Shown piece by piece: positions 18,145-27,098 of a stretch of 64,000 nucleotides of DNA (its first letter is position 1; each line of letters starts with the position of its first letter). The notes beneath the pieces were generated by a model. The model made no database searches, had not been told where the DNA came from, and saw only the letters and a program-made list of their open reading frames with translations. The translations under genes were made by a program, and so were the position numbers. Source of the DNA: CAXBES01 sp963974915 (GTDB lineage Bacteria; Bacteroidota; Bacteroidia; Flavobacteriales; Flavobacteriaceae); assembly GCA_963974915.1 (NCBI GenBank), contig CAXBES010000001.1, positions 248,001 through 312,000 on the forward strand, read 5' to 3'.

Positions 18145-18609
18145 ATGAATATCAACCAATTAAAAAACAACAAAATGACAACAACCAACAAACCCGGAGC
18201 GGGATTTATGATAATCGCTGTCCTCGCACTCATTTGGAATCTTATTGGAGTGTTCTTTTGGGCTTCCGAAAATTTTCTAATGACCGATGAAGTGAAAAAC
18301 GCATTACCCCCGGAGCAATTAGAACTCATAAACAATGCACCATCCTGGGGAGTAATTGTATATGCCATAGCAGTATTTGCAGGTGTATTAGCCAGTATCT
18401 TTTTATTGATGAGAAAGAAATCGGCGGTTCCGCTATTTGCCCTCTCCTTAATTGCAATTCTTATACAAATGGGTTATTGGATCTTTGGCACTGCTGCTAT
18501 GGAAGTATATGGGCCCCAAGCGGTGGTTATGCCAATTATCGTAATTTTAATTGCTTTATTTCTATATTTCTTCAGTAAAACACAGGCTGCAAAAGGGATT
18601 TTAAACTAA
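18145..18609 (+). CDS. Small four-helix membrane protein of unknown function
   Basis: 154 residues with four predicted membrane helices (about 17-35, 68-90, 97-118 and 124-148). A short soluble loop between the first two (FLMTDEVKNALPPEQLELINNAPSW) is a recurring feature of small flavobacterial membrane proteins that I recognise only as hypothetical. An internal ATG at codon 11 (MTTTNKPGAGF) is a credible alternative start. It is followed by a strong hairpin at 18610-18645. Confidence 0.75.
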   Translation: MNINQLKNNKMTTTNKPGAGFMIIAVLALIWNLIGVFFWASENFLMTDEVKNALPPEQLELINNAPSWGVIVYAIAVFAGVLASIFLLMRKKSAVPLFALSLIAILIQMGYWIFGTAAMEVYGPQAVVMPIIVILIALFLYFFSKTQAAKGILN

Positions 18610-18645
18610 AAAAAAAGGGTTGAAATAGTTTTCAACCCTTTTTTT
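18610..18645. terminator. Bidirectional terminator
   Basis: Stem GGGTTGAAA (18617-18625) / TTTCAACCC (18630-18638) with a four-base TAGT loop, flanked by an A-run and a T-run, between the convergent membrane-protein and corA genes. The symmetric A/T tracts allow use from both sides. Confidence 0.85.
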
Positions 18646-18662
18646 AAATTTTGCGTCTAATG

Positions 18663-19751
18663 TCACAGCCACTTCTTCCGTTTAAAATACCAGATCATTC
18701 CGAAGAAAACTAAAATCATTGCACCCCAAAGATAAAAGTACCCGTATTGTAACTGTAATTCAGGTATATACTCGAAATTCATTCCGTAGATTCCAGCCAT
18801 AAAGGTCAGGGGTATAAATATAGAAGCCATGATCGTTAACACTTTCATCACTTCATTCATTTTGTTACTAATGGTAGTCATATACATATCCATTAACCCC
18901 CATATCATCTCTCTATATATCTCTACACTTTCACTCACCTGAATGATATGGTCATAAAGATCTCGAATATAGTTCTGTGTTCTGCCTTCAATCAACAATG
19001 TGTCTGTTTTTTCAATTCTGTTTATAACTTCACGTAGTGGAATTATAGCACGTCTAATCCGTAATATCTCTTTCTTTAAGTCCTGAATATCTTCGGTAAT
19101 ATCAGATTCTACTTTACTTTCAAATAATTGATCCTCTAATATTTCAATTTTAGCACTTATGGTCTCAATTACCATAAAGTAATTATCTACCACAGCATCT
19201 AAAATGGCGAACATTAAATAATCTGATCCGGCATTTCTAATTCGTCCTTTCGAATTTTCTAATCTATCGCGAATACCATCGAAAACATCTCCGTCTGCCT
19301 CTTGAAACGTAGTCACATAATCTCTACCAAGAACCATACTTACGTGTTCATTGATCAATAAGCCATTCTCATCGTAATGCAACATCTTAAACACTATAAA
19401 CAAGTAATCCTCATACTCATCCATTTTTGGACGCTGATTGGTAGTTACAATATCTTCCTGAATAAGTGGATGCAATTTATAATAGTCGCCTAACCGCTCT
19501 ATCTCTGAAGCATTGTTCAATCCATTTACATTGATCCAGGTCACGTGTTTAGAGCTTTCAAATGCAAATGCATCTTCAATATTCTCTGTATCTACCCTTT
19601 CATAATGCTCCTTAGAATAGTCTATTATCTCTAGTTTGGTTGTCTTAGCTTCTTTCTTTCCGGTGTATGAAACGGTACCCGGTACTTGATTGTGGGAACC
19701 CCTGCTCTTGATCACAGGTACTTTTAAAGGTCTTCTTTTTCGTTTAGCCAT
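18663..19751 (-). CDS. corA: Magnesium/cobalt transporter CorA
   Basis: 362 residues, the usual CorA length. A long acidic and helical cytoplasmic funnel domain leads to two C-terminal membrane helices. The signature Gly-Met-Asn that forms the selectivity filter is at residues 323-325 in AGIYGMNFEY, directly after the first helix (LTIMASIFIPLTFMAGIYGMN), and the protein ends in a basic cluster (YFKRKKWL). It forms a pentameric divalent-cation channel of the inner membrane, mainly importing Mg2+. It is preceded by 63 bases separating it from the end of hisIE on the same strand, so it may be read through from the his operon, although it is functionally unrelated. Confidence 0.95.
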   Translation of the reverse strand: MAKRKRRPLKVPVIKSRGSHNQVPGTVSYTGKKEAKTTKLEIIDYSKEHYERVDTENIEDAFAFESSKHVTWINVNGLNNASEIERLGDYYKLHPLIQEDIVTTNQRPKMDEYEDYLFIVFKMLHYDENGLLINEHVSMVLGRDYVTTFQEADGDVFDGIRDRLENSKGRIRNAGSDYLMFAILDAVVDNYFMVIETISAKIEILEDQLFESKVESDITEDIQDLKKEILRIRRAIIPLREVINRIEKTDTLLIEGRTQNYIRDLYDHIIQVSESVEIYREMIWGLMDMYMTTISNKMNEVMKVLTIMASIFIPLTFMAGIYGMNFEYIPELQLQYGYFYLWGAMILVFFGMIWYFKRKKWL

Positions 19752-19814
19752 TATTGGATGAGAAGTTAATTCGATTCCTAAATGTAATTAAAATTAACAG
19801 ATATGCTCTAATTC

Positions 19815-20423
19815 TTACTTGTCAAAATTGTGTCGTGAACGTAAAGTTTCTTCAACATCTTTTAATCGAAAGCCCTTTGTTTGTAGTAGGATCATAAAGT
19901 GAAACAAAAGATCGGCACTCTCATTTAAGAATAAAAGATCATTATCATCCTTCGACTCAATTACCAGTTCAACGGCCTCTTCTCCAACTTTTTGTGCTAT
20001 TTTATTTATCCCTTTTTTAAAAAGCGACGCGACATACGATTGCTCAAATTGGGCATTATCCTTTCGCTGTTCAATAATATTTTCCAAGTATTTCAGAAAG
20101 TTTAAACTTGTTTTATTTTCCTGTGCCCAGCATGTATCGGTACCCTTATGACATACGGGACCGTCTGGATTTACCTGAAACAACAATGTATCCTGATCGC
20201 AATCATTGGCAACCGAAACGAGATTTAAATAATTCCCCGATTCTTCTCCTTTTGTCCATATTCTGTTTTTACTCCTGCTAAAGAAGGTTATTTTCTTTAT
20301 TTTCAATGTAATCTCAAGGGCTTCCTCATTCATATACCCCAACATTAATACATTCTTTGTCGTTGCATCCTGAATCACAGCCGGGATCAGTCCATTAATA
20401 AAATTCTTAAAATCTATTTTCAT
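19815..20423 (-). CDS. hisI: Bifunctional phosphoribosyl-AMP cyclohydrolase / phosphoribosyl-ATP pyrophosphatase
   Basis: HisIE fusion carrying out steps 2 and 3 of histidine synthesis. From the ATG at 20423 it has about 202 residues. The N-terminal HisI domain has the cyclohydrolase zinc and magnesium motifs DCDQDTLL and CHKGTDTCW, plus FFSRSKNRIWTKGE. The C-terminal HisE domain starts around residue 105 and carries the pyrophosphatase helix KVGEEAVELVIE and a conserved ADLLFHFM. ATG codons at 20462 and 20429 are also in frame; the first would overlap hisF, and the chosen one gives the usual MKIDFKN start. It is the last gene of the his operon. Confidence 0.93.
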   Translation of the reverse strand: MKIDFKNFINGLIPAVIQDATTKNVLMLGYMNEEALEITLKIKKITFFSRSKNRIWTKGEESGNYLNLVSVANDCDQDTLLFQVNPDGPVCHKGTDTCWAQENKTSLNFLKYLENIIEQRKDNAQFEQSYVASLFKKGINKIAQKVGEEAVELVIESKDDNDLLFLNESADLLFHFMILLQTKGFRLKDVEETLRSRHNFDK

Positions 20424-20433
20424 TTCCATAAGT

Positions 20434-21189
20434 TTATATACGCACAGGAACACCCTTTTCATTTAGTTTATTTTTTAATTTTGAAATTGATATTTCCTTA
20501 AAGTGGAAAACACTTGCAGCCAAGGCGGCATCTGCCTTTCCATCTTTAAAAACATCTGTAAAATGTTCGATAGTTCCTGCTCCTCCCGATGCTATCACAG
20601 GAATATTTACCAATTCTGAAAGTTTCGCAAGCGCATCATTAGCAAAACCATTTTTTGTACCGTCATGATCCATAGAAGTGAATAAAATTTCTCCGGCACC
20701 TCGCTTTTCAACCTCTAATGCCCAGCTAAACAGATCAATTTTAGTTGGCTCCCGGCCTCCCACCAAATACACCATCCAATTTTCATTTACTTTTTTTGCG
20801 TCTATTGCCACCACTATACATTGAGAACCAAATCGGGAAGCTAACTTATTGATCAGCCCCGGAGATTTCACCGCAGCAGAATTGATACAGATCTTATCGG
20901 CTCCGTTTTTCAGTAGGATTTCTACATCTTCTTCCGAAGTAATTCCTCCCCCAACAGTAAAAGGAATATCCACTCGTGCTGCAATCCTTAATACCAGATC
21001 AGCTAGAGTTTTTCGTCTTTCTTCTGTTGCCGAAATATCCAAAAACACCAATTCGTCGGCTCCGGTTATAGCGTATAGTGACGCCAATTCTGCAGGATCA
21101 CCGGCATCCCTTAGATTTATAAAATTAACTCCCTTTACCGTCCGACCATCTTTTATATCTAAACAAGGGATAATACGTTTTGCTAGCAT
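20434..21189 (-). CDS. hisF: Imidazole glycerol phosphate synthase, cyclase subunit
   Basis: 251 residues, a complete (beta/alpha)8 barrel. The start MLAKRIIPCLDIKDGRTVKGVNF includes the catalytic Asp of HisF, the second catalytic Asp is in VVAIDAKK, and both phosphate-binding loops (VGGGITSEED, and VIASGGAGTIEHF near 220) are present. With HisH it converts PRFAR and glutamine-derived ammonia to imidazole glycerol phosphate and AICAR. It overlaps the end of hisA by seven bases, and hisIE follows directly. Confidence 0.96.
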   Translation of the reverse strand: MLAKRIIPCLDIKDGRTVKGVNFINLRDAGDPAELASLYAITGADELVFLDISATEERRKTLADLVLRIAARVDIPFTVGGGITSEEDVEILLKNGADKICINSAAVKSPGLINKLASRFGSQCIVVAIDAKKVNENWMVYLVGGREPTKIDLFSWALEVEKRGAGEILFTSMDHDGTKNGFANDALAKLSELVNIPVIASGGAGTIEHFTDVFKDGKADAALAASVFHFKEISISKLKNKLNEKGVPVRI

Positions 21190-21905
21190 AATATGTACCT
21201 TTCTATATCTTTTAAACTAATTCGATCTTCATAAATAGCCTTCCCAATAATCGCTCCGTCGCATCCAATTGTTGCTAGTCGCTGAATGTCTTCAAGGGTT
21301 GATATACCTCCTGAGGCAATAAGTTTAATATCGTTTGCTTCGGAAAGGATTCGTTCGTATAAATTGTATGAAGGTCCTTCAAGCATTCCATCTTTGTCAA
21401 TGTCTGTGCAAACAACATAAGAGATACCGCGAGATTGATATTTCTGTATAAATGGCACTACCTTCTCTTCCGAAGATTCCTGCCATCCATTAACCGCTAT
21501 AGTCTCATTTTTTGCATCAGCCCCAAGAATAATACGCTCACCTCCGTATTTTTCGATCCATTTGTAAAAAACAGATGGATTTTTTACGGCTATACTCCCT
21601 CCGGTAACCTGAGCGGCTCCACTATTAAATGCAATATGAATATCTTCATCAGTTTTCAGTCCGCCCCCAAAATCGATCGTTAATCCCGTTTTTGCGGCCA
21701 TCTCTTCCAGAACCTTATAGTTTACAATATGGTTGCTTTTAGCACCATCCAGGTCCACCAAATGCAGAAATTGGACACCATGTGCTTCAATCATTTTTGC
21801 TACTTCCAATGGATTCTCGTTGTAAATTTTCTTTGTGTTATAATCCCCTTTCGACAAGCGAACACATTTCCCGTCTATAATATCTATTGCCGGTATAATC
21901 CTCAT
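21183..21905 (-). CDS. hisA: Phosphoribosylformimino-5-aminoimidazole carboxamide ribotide isomerase
   Basis: 240 residues, the HisA barrel paralogous to HisF. It has the start MRIIPAIDIIDGKCVRLSKGDY with the catalytic Asp, the VDLDGAK strand, the second acidic residue in VCTDIDKDGML, and phosphate loops FGGGLKTDED and IASGGISTLED. It isomerises ProFAR to PRFAR, step 4. It is separated from hisH by two bases and overlaps hisF by seven. Confidence 0.96.
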   Translation of the reverse strand: MRIIPAIDIIDGKCVRLSKGDYNTKKIYNENPLEVAKMIEAHGVQFLHLVDLDGAKSNHIVNYKVLEEMAAKTGLTIDFGGGLKTDEDIHIAFNSGAAQVTGGSIAVKNPSVFYKWIEKYGGERIILGADAKNETIAVNGWQESSEEKVVPFIQKYQSRGISYVVCTDIDKDGMLEGPSYNLYERILSEANDIKLIASGGISTLEDIQRLATIGCDGAIIGKAIYEDRISLKDIERYILC

Positions 21906-21907
21906 TA

Positions 21908-22489
21908 TTATAGTTTTAAGAAATTACTTAATATTTGTTGCCCCACCGTGCTACTTTTTTCCGGATGAAACTGAACGCCGTAAAAATTATCCTTCTGTAA
22001 TGCCGAAGCATAATCTAAACCGTAATTGGTTGTTGAAATAGCATGATCATTTAAAGAAGCGTAGAAACTATGCACCAAATAGACATAAGAACCTTCCGAA
22101 ACTCCACTAAACAAATCTGATTTCAGATTAAAAATCTGATTCCAGCCTATTTGAGGTACTTTCATCGCATCTGAAAACTTAAAAACCTCACAATCAAAAA
22201 CCCCTAACCCCTTTGTATTGCCTTCTTCCGAAGAATTGCATAGCAACTGCATTCCAAGACAAATACCTAAAACCGGCCGATTTAAATTAGGGATAACCTT
22301 ATCTAATCCTTTAGTTTTGAGCTTGCGCATTGCACTATTTGCTTCCCCAACACCGGGAAATATTACTTTATCGGCATTTTCAATTTCATCTCCATTATCG
22401 CTCAATACCGAATCGCATTCCAGCCGTTCAAGTGCAAACTGAATGCTTTTAATATTTCCGGCTCCATAATCTATAATTGCTACTTTCAT
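21908..22489 (-). CDS. hisH: Imidazole glycerol phosphate synthase, glutamine amidotransferase subunit
   Basis: 193 residues, a class I glutamine amidotransferase. The nucleophile Cys is in LGICLGMQLL, the oxyanion region in FPGVGEANSAM, and the catalytic His/Glu in YGVQFHPEKSS. It provides ammonia to HisF. One base separates it from hisB upstream and two from hisA downstream. Confidence 0.96.
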   Translation of the reverse strand: MKVAIIDYGAGNIKSIQFALERLECDSVLSDNGDEIENADKVIFPGVGEANSAMRKLKTKGLDKVIPNLNRPVLGICLGMQLLCNSSEEGNTKGLGVFDCEVFKFSDAMKVPQIGWNQIFNLKSDLFSGVSEGSYVYLVHSFYASLNDHAISTTNYGLDYASALQKDNFYGVQFHPEKSSTVGQQILSNFLKL

Positions 22490-22490
22490 A

Positions 22491-23627
22491 TTAAAGCATT
22501 CCTTTTGTTGATGGTAAGATCATTTTATCGACATCTCGTTTAACCGCCGCCTTTATTGCTTTGGCGAATGCCTTAAATATTGCCTCGATCTTGTGATGTT
22601 CATTTACTCCTTCAGCTTTTATATTCAGATTTGCTTTAGCACCATCGGTAAATGATTTAAAAAAATGAAAAAACATCTCTGTCGGCATTTTTCCAATCAT
22701 CTCTCGCTTAAAATCAGCTTCCCAGACTAACCAATTTCTTCCTCCGAAATCTATTGCTGCCTGCGCAAGGCAATCGTCCATAGGAAGGCAAAATCCGTAG
22801 CGTTCTATACCTATTTTATTCCCTAAAGCCTTCAAAAACACTTCTCCCAGTGCAATTGCGGTATCCTCTATAGTGTGGTGCTCATCTACTTCCAGGTCGC
22901 CCTTGACGGTTATATTCAGATCCAGATTTCCGTGGCGTGCAATTTGATCTAGCATATGGTCAAAGAACGCAATCCCCGTATCGATCTCACTTTTTCCTGT
23001 TCCGTCAAGATTTAACGTAATTTCAATATCGGTTTCATTGGTTTTACGCTGTATACTAGCTGTGCGATCATTTAGTTTTAAAAACTCATAGATATGTTGC
23101 CAATTTGAACACTCCAAGACGATAAATGCATCTAATTCTTCCTTTTTCACGGTAATTTCCTGCGTTCCCAATTGGGTATGATCATTAATAAAAATACCCT
23201 GTCCCCCAAGATTTTTTGCCAATTCCATATCTGTGAGCCTATCTCCTATTACAAATGATCTTTCAAGATCGTAATCCTCAGAAAAATAAGAATTTAAAAG
23301 TCCGGTTCCGGGCTTTCTCGTATTAGCATTTTCGTGAGGAAAGGTTTTATCAATAAGAACATTACTAAAAATAACACCTTCATTTTCGAAAGTCTTCAAA
23401 ATAAAGTTATGTACCGGCCAAAATGTTGCTTCCGGAAAAGCGTCTGTCCCCAATCCATCCTGATTAGTAATCATTACTAATTCATAATTCAATTCTCTTG
23501 CTATTCTTCCCAACCAGGTAAATACTCCGGGATAGAAAATCATTTTATCAAAGGCATCTATCTGTTCATCGGCTGTTTCTTTTATTATGGTCCCGTCACG
23601 ATCTATAAATAATACTTTTTTCTTCAT
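22491..23627 (-). CDS. hisB: Bifunctional histidinol-phosphatase / imidazoleglycerol-phosphate dehydratase
   Basis: 378 residues, a fusion of a HAD phosphatase and IGP dehydratase as in enterobacteria and many Bacteroidota. Residues 1-165 carry the HAD nucleophile motif DRDGTI and the later DRLTDMELAK motif. Residues from about 185 form the dehydratase with its two duplicated metal motifs, DEHHTIEDTAIALGE and NEHHKIEAIFKAFAKA, along with FFDHMLDQIARHG. It therefore catalyses steps 6 and 8. It overlaps hisC by four bases (ATGA) and lies one base before hisH. Confidence 0.96.
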   Translation of the reverse strand: MKKKVLFIDRDGTIIKETADEQIDAFDKMIFYPGVFTWLGRIARELNYELVMITNQDGLGTDAFPEATFWPVHNFILKTFENEGVIFSNVLIDKTFPHENANTRKPGTGLLNSYFSEDYDLERSFVIGDRLTDMELAKNLGGQGIFINDHTQLGTQEITVKKEELDAFIVLECSNWQHIYEFLKLNDRTASIQRKTNETDIEITLNLDGTGKSEIDTGIAFFDHMLDQIARHGNLDLNITVKGDLEVDEHHTIEDTAIALGEVFLKALGNKIGIERYGFCLPMDDCLAQAAIDFGGRNWLVWEADFKREMIGKMPTEMFFHFFKSFTDGAKANLNIKAEGVNEHHKIEAIFKAFAKAIKAAVKRDVDKMILPSTKGML

Positions 23628-24676
23628 CTCTTTAAAATTTTTAAGGCCTTGATCAATTTTTCGTTTTCACTTTTGGTCCCAACAGTAATGCGAAGGCAGT
23701 TTTCACAAAGTGGTTGAGAGCTTCTGTTTCGTACTACGATGCCTGCTTTCAACAGTTGCTCGTACCTATATGTAGCATCATCAACTTTAATTAGTATAAA
23801 ATTTGCTTCCGAAGGAAATATATTTACTACAAAATCTACCTGAAGTAATTCTTTAGATAACTTATCCTTTTCTTCTACTATTCGGCATATTTCAATTTTT
23901 ATATCTGAATTGTTCTGAAGTTGTTTAAGTGCTGTCTCCTGTGTTAATGTATTGACGTTATATGGAGGTTTTATTTTATTTAAAATAGCAATGATCGTTT
24001 CCGAAGCATAACAAATTCCCAGCCTAATTCCTGCAAGACCATAAGCTTTACTTAACGTCTGAGTTATAACAAGTTTTGGGTAATCATTTAGTCTGTTTAG
24101 CCAGCCTTTTTTAGACGAGAAGTCTATATAAGCCTCATCAATTACCACGATCCCGGGAAATTCTTCCAAGAGTCTAATTACACTTTCTTCGGAAAAAATA
24201 TTTCCCGTAGGATTGTTTGGAGAGCATAAGAATAAGAGCTTCGAGTTTTTATCGGTTTTGTCCAGAATCGTATCAACATCCGGCTGAAAACCCTGTAACA
24301 ATACTACCTCTCTGGTTTCTACTGCATTGAGTTGAGCTAAAACTTTGTACATTCCGTATGTAGGTGGAAGCGTTATCACATTGTCTTCCTTCGGTTCACA
24401 AAATGCCCGGAATAATAAATCGAGTACTTCATCGCTCCCATTTCCAAATAGTATTTGTGAAGGCCTAACTCCTTTAATTTGAGCCATTACATTTTTTAAC
24501 TTCTGTTGCTGCGGATCGGGATATCTGTTCAAGCCAGTATTAAACGGATTCTCGTTGGCATCCAGGAATGTCATTTTTTCAATTGGATCAGAAAATTCAT
24601 CTCTTGCAGAGCTGTATTTAATGAGCCCTTTGATGTTATTCCGTTGCATGGATTCTATGATTTTATCTGTTTTCAT
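23624..24676 (-). CDS. hisC: Histidinol-phosphate aminotransferase
   Basis: 350 residues, a fold-type I PLP enzyme. It shows NGSDEVLDLLFRAFCEP, the SPNNPTGN strand, the cofactor-contacting DEAYIDFS, the PLP lysine in TLSKAYGLAGIRLG, and the C-terminal Arg in LRITVGT. It transaminates imidazole acetol phosphate (step 7). The start at 24676 overlaps hisD by 14 bases; a second ATG at 24649 (MQRNNIKGL) would avoid this. The usual family spacing to the NIKxLxxYSSARDE motif is about 10 residues, which the two choices bracket. Confidence 0.94.
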   Translation of the reverse strand: MKTDKIIESMQRNNIKGLIKYSSARDEFSDPIEKMTFLDANENPFNTGLNRYPDPQQQKLKNVMAQIKGVRPSQILFGNGSDEVLDLLFRAFCEPKEDNVITLPPTYGMYKVLAQLNAVETREVVLLQGFQPDVDTILDKTDKNSKLLFLCSPNNPTGNIFSEESVIRLLEEFPGIVVIDEAYIDFSSKKGWLNRLNDYPKLVITQTLSKAYGLAGIRLGICYASETIIAILNKIKPPYNVNTLTQETALKQLQNNSDIKIEICRIVEEKDKLSKELLQVDFVVNIFPSEANFILIKVDDATYRYEQLLKAGIVVRNRSSQPLCENCLRITVGTKSENEKLIKALKILKR

Positions 24677-25958
24677 CCTCCAAAGCTTTAAGTCGGACAG
24701 TCACTGCATTTTTATGTGCTTGAAGTCCTTCGGCTGCAGCCATTACCTCTATGGCAGCACCTATGTTTCTAATTCCATTTTTATTTATTTTTTGAAAAGT
24801 CATACTCTTGGTAAAACTGTCAAGGTTTACTCCGCTATATTGCTTTGCATATCCATTGGTAGGCAGGGTATGATTGGTTCCCGAAGCATAATCTCCAGCA
24901 CTTTCGGGGGTGTAATTGCCTATTAACACTGAACCTGCGTTAAAAATGTGATCAATAAAGAACTGTTCATCCCGAGAACAAACACTGAAATGCTCGGGAG
25001 CATATTCGTTAATGATCTCTATTGCAAGTTCCTTCGATTCTACATAGATTAGTTTCGAATTTTCCATAGCTTCTGAAGCTATTTCTTTACGAGGAAGTTG
25101 AGCAAGCTGAGCCAATATCTGAGCTTCAACTTCCTTCAAAACTCGTTCAGAAGTAGTGATCAGTATCACCTGACTGTCAACTCCATGTTCTGCCTGCGAT
25201 AATAAATCGGCCGCTACGAAAGACGGAACCGCAGTATCATCTGCAAAAACTAGCAATTCAGACGGTCCGGCGGGCATATCGATGGCAACGTTATATTTGG
25301 TCGCCATTTGTTTTGCCGTTGTCACATACTGATTTCCCGGTCCGAAGATCTTATAAACCCCCCGAATAGTTTCTGTACCGAAGGTAAGCGCAGCAATTGC
25401 CTGAATCCCACCTACTTTAAAAATTTCGGTCACGCCGCATAAGCGAGCCGCGTAAAGGATCGCCGGATGAATGTTCCCGTCTTTATTTGGGGGAGTACAC
25501 AACACGATCTCTTCGCATCCCGCTATTCTGGCCGGCACTGCCAACATAAGAATTGTAGAGAACAAGGGAGCTGAACCTCCGGGAATATACAGACCTACTT
25601 TTTTAATAGGCCGTTTTTCCTGCCAGCACTTTACACCATCTGAAGTTTCTAGAGTAATTCTTTCAGTCTTCTGAGCAGCATGAAATTTTTCTATATTAGA
25701 TTTTGCCAGCTCTATTGCTTTTTTTAGATCTGAAGAAATACTATTTTTTGAAAGTTCTAGTTCTTCTTCGGAAACTTTTATGTCATGAACGATCGATCCA
25801 TCGAATAACTGAGTGTATTTCCGTATAGCTTGATCGCCTTTGGACTGTATTTGAGAAAATATTTCTACAACAACAGCTTCAATATCACTAGAGTTTTTAG
25901 TGGGTCTTTGTAACAACTTTTTGTAGTCGTTAAATTGCGCATTTATAATTTTTTCCAT
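24663..25958 (-). CDS. hisD: Histidinol dehydrogenase
   Basis: 431 residues, the normal size. Conserved blocks are the GLYIPGGSAPLFSTILM region, GPGNQYVTTAKQ for NAD contact, DMPAGPSELLVFAD, LLSQAEHG with zinc-binding residues, and the catalytic EHFSV segment. It oxidises histidinol to histidine in two NAD-linked steps (the last ones). It overlaps hisC by 14 bases and hisG by one base. Confidence 0.96.
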   Translation of the reverse strand: MEKIINAQFNDYKKLLQRPTKNSSDIEAVVVEIFSQIQSKGDQAIRKYTQLFDGSIVHDIKVSEEELELSKNSISSDLKKAIELAKSNIEKFHAAQKTERITLETSDGVKCWQEKRPIKKVGLYIPGGSAPLFSTILMLAVPARIAGCEEIVLCTPPNKDGNIHPAILYAARLCGVTEIFKVGGIQAIAALTFGTETIRGVYKIFGPGNQYVTTAKQMATKYNVAIDMPAGPSELLVFADDTAVPSFVAADLLSQAEHGVDSQVILITTSERVLKEVEAQILAQLAQLPRKEIASEAMENSKLIYVESKELAIEIINEYAPEHFSVCSRDEQFFIDHIFNAGSVLIGNYTPESAGDYASGTNHTLPTNGYAKQYSGVNLDSFTKSMTFQKINKNGIRNIGAAIEVMAAAEGLQAHKNAVTVRLKALEDENR

Positions 25959-26815
25959 TAGAGTACCATTTTTTCAATTGGACATACCAGAATACCTTCG
26001 GCACCTGCTTCTTTTAGTTGATCTATTACTTCCCAGAAAACTTCCTGATTTATTACAGAATGCACACTACTCCAATCCTCATTTGCAAGCGGGAGAATCG
26101 TTGGGCTCCGCATACCGGGAATTAACTTGATTATCGCTTCTAATTTATCATTAGGAGCATTTAAGAGTACATAGCGGGAATCTCTTCCTTTGAGCACCGA
26201 CTGTATCCGGAATTGTAGTTTTTCCAGTATATCCTTTGAGACTTTAGACACTTGTGGTGAAACAGCTAACACAGCTTCACTTTTTAAAATGGTTTTAACT
26301 TCTTTTAAATTGTTTTTAAACAAAGTACTTCCACTACTTACAATATCACAAATAGCATCGGCAAGCCCTATATTTGTTGCTATTTCTACGCTTCCATTAA
26401 TAATATGAATATCTGCGTGTATCCCTTCACCGGTAAGGTATTTCTGAAGGGTGTTTGGATAAGATGTGGCGATTTGTTTATAGTTAAGATCGTTGATAGA
26501 ATTATACTTAAAAGATTTTGGAACCGCCAGAGATACTCTGCATTTTGAAAAGCCTAAGCGCTCTGCAATGGCAATATTCTCACCTTTCTCTATCAGGATG
26601 TTTTCACCGATGATCGCACAATCTACCACTCCATCTAACAAATACTGCGGAATATCACCATTGCGCAGGTAATAGATCTCTAGAGGAAAGTTTTTTGCCG
26701 AAGCCTTTAATTGATCGCGTCCGTTATTGATCGAAATTCCACAGTCTTTTAACATTTTAAGGGAGTCTTCATGAAGTCTTCCGGATTTTTGCACTGCTAT
26801 TTTTAATTTTTCCAT
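25958..26815 (-). CDS. hisG: ATP phosphoribosyltransferase, long form
   Basis: 285 residues, the hexameric long form with a C-terminal ACT-like regulatory domain, expected to be feedback-inhibited by histidine. The start KLKIAVQKSGRLHEDSLKML, the PRPP-binding region NGSVEIATNIGLADAICDIVSSG and the C-terminal MRSPTILPL / AEGILVCPIEKM block are standard. It commits ATP and PRPP to histidine synthesis and is the first structural gene of the operon. Its ATG lies 18 bases past the T-tract side of the attenuator hairpin at 26833-26865. Confidence 0.96.
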   Translation of the reverse strand: MEKLKIAVQKSGRLHEDSLKMLKDCGISINNGRDQLKASAKNFPLEIYYLRNGDIPQYLLDGVVDCAIIGENILIEKGENIAIAERLGFSKCRVSLAVPKSFKYNSINDLNYKQIATSYPNTLQKYLTGEGIHADIHIINGSVEIATNIGLADAICDIVSSGSTLFKNNLKEVKTILKSEAVLAVSPQVSKVSKDILEKLQFRIQSVLKGRDSRYVLLNAPNDKLEAIIKLIPGMRSPTILPLANEDWSSVHSVINQEVFWEVIDQLKEAGAEGILVCPIEKMVL

Positions 26816-26832
26816 AATTCATTTTATTGCAT

Positions 26833-26865
26833 AAAAAAACCCGCTTGAGAAACTCAAGCGGGTTT
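26833..26865 (-). terminator. Attenuator terminator of the histidine operon
   Basis: On the minus strand, a perfect 13-bp stem (AAACCCGCTTGAG / CTCAAGCGGGTTT, arms 26853-26865 and 26837-26849) closes a three-base loop and runs into seven Ts. It sits between the His-rich leader ORF and hisG, where it would stop transcription unless translation of the leader stalls. Confidence 0.85.
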
Positions 26866-26895
26866 AGATATTTTAAAAAATTTACAAATACCATA

Positions 26896-26952
26896 TCACC
26901 TCGCGAGAGCGAAGAGTAAGATATGGTTATGATGTAAATTCAAGTTGTTCAT
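26896..26952 (-). CDS. hisL: His operon leader peptide
   Basis: An 18-codon ORF reading MNNLNLHHNHILLFALAR, then TGA, lies 80 bases upstream of hisG. Three of four consecutive codons (7, 8 and 10) are His. The transcript over the His codons can pair in a second hairpin, ACCATATC (His codon 10 region) with GATATGGT just after the stop, and the terminator at 26833-26865 follows. This is the layout of a ribosome-mediated attenuator: stalling at His codons when charged tRNA-His is scarce should prevent the terminator. It was found by reading the sequence; it is too short for ordinary gene calling. Confidence 0.82.
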   Translation of the reverse strand: MNNLNLHHNHILLFALAR

Positions 26953-26962
26953 AATTGAAGTA

Positions 26963-26970
26963 CAAAGGAA
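26963..26970 (-). promoter_or_regulatory. Possible -7 element of the his operon
   Basis: TTCCTTTG on the minus strand, matching TAnnTTTG at all but the second position, ends 10 bases upstream of the leader-peptide ATG. It would start the transcript about 5 bases before that ATG. No -33 TTG is visible, so this is tentative. Confidence 0.3.
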
Positions 26971-27012
26971 CTAAAAATTGTTTAAAATTATGTGGAAAAC
27001 CTATAAAAATAA

Positions 27013-27046
27013 TTGAGTGTTAGAAGTAAGAATTTTCATAGATTTG
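27013..27046 (+). promoter_or_regulatory. Promoter of the OmpA-domain gene
   Basis: TTG at 27013-27015 and TAGATTTG at 27039-27046, a perfect -7 element, spaced by 23 bases. The start codon lies 52 bases downstream, at 27099. Confidence 0.45.
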
Positions 27047-27098
27047 TTTACAAGCCCTGCCCCTTCTCTAATTATTTGATAATGAGGCTTTTCCTAAA

